NCBI GenBank assembly: GCA_036675505.1
Contig: JAKFEW010000142.1
Span: forward strand, 1-10,468
Source of the DNA: JAKFEW01 sp036675505
Lineage (GTDB): Bacteria; Cyanobacteriota; Sericytochromatia; S15B-MN24; JAQBPE01
Length of the DNA stretch: 10,468 nucleotides
Reading direction: 5' to 3'
The position numbers and the translations under genes are program-made. Shown here piece after piece: positions 5,918 to 10,468 of this stretch (within the stretch, counting starts at the first letter, position 1; every line of letters starts with the position of its first letter). A model generated the notes under the pieces. It saw only the letters and a list, made by a program, of their open reading frames with translations, made no database searches and was not told the origin of the DNA.

Positions 5918-6952
5918 ATGCGCGGGCGAACCACGATCAATCTGGACGTCACCTGGAACCTCCCGGCCGACGCCTGGACCCGTGCGCTGGCCGAGTGTCC
6001 GGGGGCGACCTGGTTCCACTCGGCGGCCTGGCTCGCGGTGGCTCGTGAGGCGTTCGGGACGCGCGTCGAGCGGGTCAGGATCGGCTTCGGAGACGGGCGC
6101 TGGGCGCTCCTGCCATTGTCGATCCGGCCACTCGCCCGCGGCCTCGTGCCGATGGCGGTGGCCGGCGAGACGGGCGCGTATAACGGCCTGGTCGGCCCGG
6201 AACCGCTGCGCTCGGCCGAGGTCGAGGCGATCTTCGAGGCGGTGCGCGCCCGCCACGGCGCGGTCAGGGCGACCGGCAGCCCCTTCGCCACCGGCCCACA
6301 CCTGCCGGCCGGGCCGGGGTGGACGCGGCGCGCGGAGGCGACGCACATGCTCGTGCTCAAGCCGTTCGAAGAGCTGCGTGCGGGGTTCGCCCGCGGCTGC
6401 AAGGCGCGCGGCAACAAGGCGCGAAAGCTGGGCATGCGGCTGGTGGTGAGCAGCGATCCGGCGATCACCGAGGTGTTCTACCCGCTTTACCAGGACAGCG
6501 TCGCCCGGTGGGGCGACAAGCTGACCTGGGCCCGCCCCGAGGGCTTCTTCCGCGCCATGCTCGCCCAGGGGGGCGACGCCGTGACGGTGTTCATCGCGCT
6601 CCGCGACGAGGTGCCTGTGGCCGCGCTGTTGTTCGCGGCGCAGGGCCGGGTGGCCCATTACGTGGCGGGCGCCACCCGCCATGATCAGCTCGAGGCCTGT
6701 CCGAGCAACTTCCTGATGGAGGAAGCGATGGCCCACTATGCGGCGGCGGGCTTCACCTTCTTCGATTTCGGGCCGAGCAACGGCCTCGAGGGGGTGGCGC
6801 GCTTCAAGGAGTCGTTCGGAGCGACGCCCGCGCCGTTCGTGGAGGTGGAACGGCTGAACGCCGCCGGCCGCGCGTACTTCGCGCTGAGGGATGCGTATGT
6901 CGCGCTCCGCGAGCGCGGCGCGGGAGGAGGTCAGGCCGCGGACGCGGCCTGA
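5918..6952 (+). CDS. FemAB-like / GNAT-fold acyl- or aminoacyl-transferase
   Basis: A 344-residue protein with the double-GNAT architecture of FemAB/BioF2-type transferases (acetyltransferase_6-like, PF13480). The N-terminal half has the typical TWFHSAAWLAVAREAFG opening (31-47). A basic helix, GCKARGNKARKLGMRL (160-175), matches the conserved 'R.. .R.A.+.G' segment. The C-terminal half includes FIALRDEVPVAALLFAAQGRVAHYVAGA (225-252), SNFLMEEAMAHYAAAGFTFFDFG (263-285) and GVARFKESFGATPAPF (292-307), the classic end of this fold. Relatives add amino acids to peptidoglycan cross-bridges or acylate exopolysaccharide sugars. Here the acceptor is probably the amino sugar made by the preceding enzyme, which is inference from position. 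No signal peptide or membrane segment is seen, so it is cytoplasmic. The ATG has only a weak GGGCGGG upstream, and translational coupling to the gene ten bases before is likely. The C-terminal 15 residues are low complexity. Confidence 0.85.
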   Translation: MRGRTTINLDVTWNLPADAWTRALAECPGATWFHSAAWLAVAREAFGTRVERVRIGFGDGRWALLPLSIRPLARGLVPMAVAGETGAYNGLVGPEPLRSAEVEAIFEAVRARHGAVRATGSPFATGPHLPAGPGWTRRAEATHMLVLKPFEELRAGFARGCKARGNKARKLGMRLVVSSDPAITEVFYPLYQDSVARWGDKLTWARPEGFFRAMLAQGGDAVTVFIALRDEVPVAALLFAAQGRVAHYVAGATRHDQLEACPSNFLMEEAMAHYAAAGFTFFDFGPSNGLEGVARFKESFGATPAPFVEVERLNAAGRAYFALRDAYVALRERGAGGGQAADAA

Positions 6953-6965
6953 CGAGAGGGGGCCT

Positions 6966-8198
6966 ATGAACTCAGAACCGAAGCACCGCCGGGCGAGTGG
7001 TGCAAATGCGCCACACCCCCATGCCCCACCGGGCGGAGCCGGCGTGCGGCCCATCGTGTTGCGGCCGGTCGTGGTGCACGCGATGCGAAAGTTCCTGCCG
7101 CTCACGGAGAACTGGGTCTACGAGCAGATCCGGCAGACCACGGGCTTCTTCCCGGTCGTCGTGTGTGACGAGAAGACGGAGACCGCGGCCGCCTTCCCGC
7201 TCGCGGACATCCATGCGGCCACGGATTTGCCGCTCGCGCGCGCCTACCACGAGCTGAACCGGTTCCACCGACGCTTCCTTTACGCCAACTGGCCGGGGAC
7301 GTACGCGCGGGTGTTCGAGGATTTCCGGCCGGTCGCCCTCCATGCGCATTTCGGCGACCGTGGCGTGCTGATGCTCGGGACGGCGCTCAAGCATCGCGTG
7401 CCGCTCATCACGACGTTCTACGGGTACGACGTGTCGAAGATGCCCCTCGAGGCGAAGTGGCTGCCACGCCTCGCCTGGCTCTTCGAACACGGCGACCGCT
7501 TCCTCGCGGAAGGCCCGCATATGCGCGAGCGGCTGATTGTGCTGGGCTGTCCGGCCGAAAAGGTCTTCGTCCACCACCTCGGCGTCGCGCCCGCCGCGAT
7601 CCCCTTCAGGGTACGCCATCCCGCGGATGGCCCCACGCGCGTGCTCATGGCGGCGAGCTTCCGTGAGAAGAAGGGGCTGGCGTTCGGCCTCGAGGCCTTC
7701 GCGCGCGTCGCCGCGCGGCGGCCGGGCCAGCTCCTGCTCACGATCATCGGCGATGGCCCTTTGCGCGACGATCTTCGGGCGATCGCCGAGGCGCACCGGA
7801 TCATGCCGGCGATCCGCTGGTTGGGTTACCAGCCGCGCGAGGTCTTCCTCGCCGAGGCCCTCGCCGCGCACATCTTCATGTCGCCGAGCGTCGTGGCGGC
7901 CGACGGCGACACCGAGGGTGGCGCACCCGTGACGATCATCGAGGCCCAGGCCACCGGCCTGCCAGTCCTCGCGACGACCCACGCCGACATCCCGGCGGTG
8001 ACGGTGCCGGGGCGCAGCGCCTACCTGGTGCCCGAGCGCGACGCCGATGCGCTCGAGGCCCGCCTGGAGTGGCTCGTCGACCACCCCGAGGCGTGGGCGG
8101 GGATGAGCCGCGCCGGCCGGGCGCTCGTCGAGGCGGAGTTCGACTCGACGCTGCTCGGCAAGCGCCTGGAAGGGCACTACCGGGCGGTGATGCGCTGA
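6966..8198 (+). CDS. GT4-type glycosyltransferase (WcaL/colanic-acid-like)
   Basis: A 410-residue retaining glycosyltransferase of the GT-B fold, GT4 family, which would transfer a sugar from a nucleotide donor to a growing lipid-linked glycan at the inner face of the membrane. The N-terminal acceptor domain shows HAHFGDRGVLMLGTA (126-140) and TTFYGYDVS (149-157), features of WcaL/AmsK-like enzymes. The C-terminal donor domain has AASFREKKGL (229-238, with the donor-phosphate R233 and K235/K236), IIGDGPLRDDL (260-270) and GDTEGGAPVTIIEAQATGLPV (314-334). In this block E317 and E326 form the conserved glutamate pair, spaced by eight residues because of an EGG variant instead of the usual seven. 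ATG 6966 is chosen for its GAGAGGG upstream and 13-base gap; an in-frame start at 6891 would overlap the previous gene by 62 bases. The first 30 residues are a poorly conserved, Pro-rich tail. Third gene of the operon. Confidence 0.92.
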   Translation: MNSEPKHRRASGANAPHPHAPPGGAGVRPIVLRPVVVHAMRKFLPLTENWVYEQIRQTTGFFPVVVCDEKTETAAAFPLADIHAATDLPLARAYHELNRFHRRFLYANWPGTYARVFEDFRPVALHAHFGDRGVLMLGTALKHRVPLITTFYGYDVSKMPLEAKWLPRLAWLFEHGDRFLAEGPHMRERLIVLGCPAEKVFVHHLGVAPAAIPFRVRHPADGPTRVLMAASFREKKGLAFGLEAFARVAARRPGQLLLTIIGDGPLRDDLRAIAEAHRIMPAIRWLGYQPREVFLAEALAAHIFMSPSVVAADGDTEGGAPVTIIEAQATGLPVLATTHADIPAVTVPGRSAYLVPERDADALEARLEWLVDHPEAWAGMSRAGRALVEAEFDSTLLGKRLEGHYRAVMR

Positions 8199-8225
8199 CC
8201 CGCCAGGACCGAACGGGTGCGGTGC

Positions 8226-8774
8226 TCAGGCCAATGGGCGGCGGTAATCCACGAAATCGTAGGTCAAGTCGCGGTTCCGCTCGCCGATCACCCGCGCCGG
8301 CACCCCCCCCACGATCGTGAACGGCGCCACATCCTTCGTCACCACCGCCCCCGCCGCGACCACGGCGCCCTCGCCCACCGTCACGCCCGGCAGCACCATG
8401 GCGCGCGTGCCGAGCCAGGCGTGATCGCCGATCGCGACCGGCGCCAGCCGGCCCGCGAAGGTCGGAGATTGCGGGTCGTGCTCGGCGGTGAGCAAGCAGA
8501 CGTCGAAGCCGGTCGTCACCGCGCGGCCGATCGTGAGGCCGCCTCGTCCATCGAGCAACGCACCCTGGTCGATCGTGGTGCCCGGGCCGATCGCCACGCC
8601 ACCGATCGTGGTGAGCCGGAGGCCCTGGTGGATCGAGCTGCCGCGCGCCAGATCGATTTTCAGCAACCCGCGCCAGAGCGCCTCGCGGGCCGCATGCGCA
8701 GGCAGCCAGGCGATCCAGCGGTTCGCCAGGTACATGATGATCGCGAATCGCCAGTCGGCGAGGGCCTTGCGCAT
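8226..8774 (-). CDS. Left-handed beta-helix O-acetyltransferase (WcaF/NodL-like)
   Basis: A 182-residue hexapeptide-repeat acetyltransferase that would use acetyl-CoA to O-acetylate a sugar of a surface glycan; such enzymes act as trimers. Residues 1-48 are helical (DWRFAIIMYLANRWIAWLP), typical of colanic-acid-type acetyltransferases. Hexapeptide turns run from about 52 to 165 (IGPGTTIDQ, IGRAVTTGF, IGDHAWLGTRAMVLPGVTVG, GAVVAAGAVVTKDV, IVGGVPARVIG). H99 in LLTAEHDPQ is the expected catalytic histidine. ATG 8774 is chosen because GGAAGG sits four bases upstream; the in-frame 8819 start overlaps the promoter region and adds a non-conserved tail. The gene converges on the glycosyltransferase gene (27-base gap) and is divergent from the methyltransferase gene. 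Codons for V155-V159 contain an eight-G run on the coding strand, which could slip and alter the last 24 or so residues. Confidence 0.9.
   Translation of the reverse strand: MRKALADWRFAIIMYLANRWIAWLPAHAAREALWRGLLKIDLARGSSIHQGLRLTTIGGVAIGPGTTIDQGALLDGRGGLTIGRAVTTGFDVCLLTAEHDPQSPTFAGRLAPVAIGDHAWLGTRAMVLPGVTVGEGAVVAAGAVVTKDVAPFTIVGGVPARVIGERNRDLTYDFVDYRRPLA
8303..8310 (-). repeat. Eight-G homopolymer in the acetyltransferase coding strand
   Basis: Eight uninterrupted C on the plus strand (G on the coding strand) within codons GTG GGG GGG GTG. It is tied with 9267-9274 as the longest homopolymer in the window. By eye only two other runs of six or more G or C exist (603-608 and 6568-6573). The current length keeps the gene in frame. 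Confidence 0.9.
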
Positions 8775-8795
8775 GGGACCTTCCGGGGCCAGGGG

Positions 8796-8805
8796 TGATA
8801 TACCA
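8796..8805. promoter_or_regulatory. Near-symmetric extended -10, candidate bidirectional promoter
   Basis: The plus strand reads TGATATACCA and the minus strand TGGTATATCA, so each strand shows TGn followed by a TATA-type hexamer (TATACC on plus, TATATC on minus) sharing the core TATA 8799-8802. Expected start points would be near 8811 for the methyltransferase gene and 8790 for the acetyltransferase gene. These leave leaders of about 25 and 16 bases that contain the ribosome sites GGAGG (8824-8828) and GGAAGG (8784-8779). No good -35 exists on either side. The spacer is only 61 bases, so promoters must lie here or inside the genes. Confidence 0.5.
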
Positions 8806-8835
8806 ATACCCAGACACACCCATGGAGGACGGCCG

Positions 8836-10431
8836 GTGAAGGTCCGCGGCGAGGTTTCGGGCGCGAAGCTCCGCGGCGGGTTTTACTCGCCGGACGGGCT
8901 GGTGCACGCGTGCCTGGACCGCGTCGCGGCGCTGGTCGGCGACCGGGCCGGCCTCGCGGTGCTCGAGCCCAGCGCGGGCGACGGCGCCTTCGTGCGTGGG
9001 CTGGCCGCCCACCCGCTCGGCGCGCAGGTGGGCGAGCTGACGGCGGTGGAGCTCGAGCCCGCGGAAGCCGCCACATGTGGGGCGGCGATCGCCGCTGCGG
9101 GCCTGCCCGGCCGGGCCGAGGCCGGCAGCTTTCTGCCCTGGGCGCTGGCCTGCCCGCCGCGCTTCGACGTGGCGGTCGGCAACCCGCCGTACGTGCGCTA
9201 TCAGTTCGTCGACCCGGCCGAGAGGGCGGCGATCGCGGCCATCGCGGACCTGGCGGACGTGGCGCTGGGGGGGGTGGCAAACCTCTGGATCCCGGTGCTG
9301 CTCGGCGCCCTGGCTTGCCTACGCGAAGGTGGCGTCTTCGCCTTCATCGTGCCGGCCGAGCTGCTCACCGGCGTGTCGGCAGGCGCGGTCCGCCGCTGGT
9401 TAGGCACGCGGGCGGATGCCGTGCGCGCCGACCTCTTCCCGCCCGGCTCCTTCCCTGGCGCGCTGCAGGAGGTGGTCGTCCTGAGCGGCGTGCGGCGGGC
9501 GCCCGCGGCTGCGCGGCTGCGCGTGGCCGAGGGCGGATCCGCCTGGGATTGCGACCTGGACCCCGACGCGCCGACCTGGACGCGTTACCTGCTGGCGCCG
9601 CGCGAGCGCGCCGCGCTCGACGAGGCCCGCGCGCTGCCTGCCGTGGCCGCGCTCGGCACGGTGGCCCGCTTCGAGGTGGCGATCGTGACGGGCGCCAACG
9701 ACTTCTTCTCACTCGACGCGGCCACCGTGGCGGCCTACGACCTGGCACCCTGGACCAAGCCGCTGCTGCCGCGCATCCGGCACGCCGGCGGGCTGGTGTA
9801 TGCGCCCGCCGATCACGCCGCGATCGCGGCCGCCGGCCAAAAGGCCCACTTGCTCCACTTCGCCGCCGAGCTGCCGGACCCGCGCGGGGCGGCGCGGCCC
9901 GCGAAGTACCTGGAGGTGGGCGAAGCGGCCGGGCTGCCGGCGCGTTACAAGTGCGCGATCCGCGACCCCTGGTTCCGCGTGCCGCACGTGCGCGCGGGAC
10001 GGCTGCTGCTCTCGAAGCGCTCGCACCGATATCCGCGCGTGGTGCTGAACGAGGCCGGGGCGTTCACCACAGACACGATCTACCGGGGCGCGATGAAGCC
10101 ATCCCACGCGGACCGCGAGGCGGACCTCGTGGCGGGCTTCCACAACTCGCTCACGCTGCTCACCGCCGAGGTCGAGGGACGCAGCTTCGGTGGCGGGGTG
10201 CTCGAGCTGGTGCCGGGCGAGGTGGCTCGGCTGGCCGTGCCGGGCGCGCCGGGGCTGGGATCGGCGTTGCCGGATCTCGACGCGCTGGCGCGGAAGGGAA
10301 ACGAGGAGGCGCTCGTGGCGGCGACGGACCGGTGCCTGGCGGCGGCGGGAATCGGGCTCACGCCCGGCCTGCTCGCCACCCTCGCGGACGCCCGGGCGTC
10401 GCTGCTCGCCCGGCGCCTCGCGCGCGGCTGA
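8836..10431 (+). CDS. N6-adenine DNA methyltransferase, Eco57I/TaqI (gamma-class) type
   Basis: A 531-residue DNA methyltransferase that would transfer a methyl group from SAM to the N6 of adenine in a specific site. The motif order is that of gamma-class enzymes: motif X-like LRGGFYSPDGLV (12-23), motif I VLEPSAGDGAF (42-52), an acidic ribose-binding residue in AVELEP (70-75) and the catalytic NPPY (116-119). These are followed by FAFIVPAELLTG (168-179). The C-terminal half (about 280-531) should hold target recognition and ends with HNSLTLLTAEVEGRSFGGGVLELVP (436-460), common in Eco57I-like proteins. GTG 8836 is chosen for its GGAGG seven bases upstream and because motif X follows at once; the frame is open further upstream but runs antisense through the acetyltransferase gene. 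No restriction enzyme or specificity subunit is visible, though one could lie beyond the right edge. An eight-G run lies in codons 144-147, between NPPY and the recognition half. Confidence 0.92.
   Translation: MKVRGEVSGAKLRGGFYSPDGLVHACLDRVAALVGDRAGLAVLEPSAGDGAFVRGLAAHPLGAQVGELTAVELEPAEAATCGAAIAAAGLPGRAEAGSFLPWALACPPRFDVAVGNPPYVRYQFVDPAERAAIAAIADLADVALGGVANLWIPVLLGALACLREGGVFAFIVPAELLTGVSAGAVRRWLGTRADAVRADLFPPGSFPGALQEVVVLSGVRRAPAAARLRVAEGGSAWDCDLDPDAPTWTRYLLAPRERAALDEARALPAVAALGTVARFEVAIVTGANDFFSLDAATVAAYDLAPWTKPLLPRIRHAGGLVYAPADHAAIAAAGQKAHLLHFAAELPDPRGAARPAKYLEVGEAAGLPARYKCAIRDPWFRVPHVRAGRLLLSKRSHRYPRVVLNEAGAFTTDTIYRGAMKPSHADREADLVAGFHNSLTLLTAEVEGRSFGGGVLELVPGEVARLAVPGAPGLGSALPDLDALARKGNEEALVAATDRCLAAAGIGLTPGLLATLADARASLLARRLARG
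9267..9274 (+). repeat. Eight-G homopolymer in the methyltransferase coding strand
   Basis: Codons CTG GGG GGG GTG (L144-V147) give eight consecutive G. Slippage by one base would shift the frame after the catalytic NPPY motif and remove the whole recognition half, abolishing activity. The length seen here keeps the gene in frame. Confidence 0.9.
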
Positions 10432-10441
10432 GCCGCGCGCG
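10419..10441 (+). terminator. Strong GC hairpin with the methyltransferase stop codon in its loop
   Basis: Ten perfect base pairs join 10419-10428 to 10432-10441 around a three-base loop, TGA (10429-10431), which is the stop codon; a T-G wobble can extend the stem to 10418 and 10442. No T tract follows. It could be a non-canonical terminator, a 3' stabilising structure, a translation-termination feature, or a consequence of the alternating CG composition. Confidence 0.35.
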
Positions 10442-10468
10442 GCCGCGGTCCGCGTGCGGCGGGCGGTC

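Noticed and set aside
4939..8177. Several long minus-strand open frames opposite the aminotransferase, FemAB-like and glycosyltransferase genes
   Set aside because: All mirror real genes, lack ribosome sites and show compositional, domain-free translations.
8488..8835. In-frame upstream extension of the methyltransferase
   Set aside because: It would run antisense through most of the acetyltransferase gene. A good GGAGG precedes GTG 8836, and motif X begins right after that start.
1..10468. tRNA, rRNA, CRISPR array, insertion sequence or prophage
   Set aside because: No cloverleaf, regular spaced repeats, transposase motifs or phage genes could be recognised by reading both strands.

Overview
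This is a GC-rich bacterial window (roughly two thirds G+C or more by eye, with strong G/C at third codon positions) holding eleven genes, one of them cut by the left edge. Genes are densely packed, Shine-Dalgarno sequences are purine-rich, and GTG starts are common (4 of 11 genes). The surface-glycan genes suggest an envelope-bearing, possibly Gram-negative-type cell. I see no rRNA, tRNA, CRISPR array, transposase or phage gene, so the lineage cannot be fixed. A deep-branching GC-rich group such as Sericytochromatia, Planctomycetota or Myxococcota would fit the style of the proteins, but that is only a guess. No stretch of more than 300 bases lacks a gene; the longest non-coding stretch is the divergent spacer 4417-4680.

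Left part (1-3150). A minus-strand gene runs off the left edge. Its N-terminus resembles the segment that precedes HD-GYP or related c-di-GMP signalling domains, followed by a proline/alanine-rich linker. Divergent from it lies an apparent two-gene operon: a DUF362 protein that has lost the family's usual ferredoxin part, then rph (RNase PH). After a 96-base leader comes a gene for a glycine-zipper-rich, probably membrane-inserting protein of unknown function.

Middle (3160-4416, minus strand). A 94-residue three-helix membrane protein is followed by a tandem double-GNAT acetyltransferase, probably as an operon.

Right-middle (4681-8774). A probable three-gene plus-strand operon encodes an ArnB-like nucleotide-sugar aminotransferase, a FemAB/GNAT-fold acyl- or aminoacyl-transferase, and a GT4 glycosyltransferase. 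A left-handed beta-helix O-acetyltransferase converges on it from the right. Together these look like a small module that makes, decorates and polymerises an amino-sugar-containing surface glycan.

Right end (8774-10468). The acetyltransferase gene is divergent from a complete Eco57I/TaqI-type N6-adenine DNA methyltransferase with no restriction enzyme visible. The 61-base spacer has a near-symmetric extended -10 element readable on both strands. Both of these genes carry an uninterrupted run of eight G on their coding strand, the two longest homopolymers in the window. This raises the possibility, unproven, of a phase-variable glycan-modification and methylation pair.
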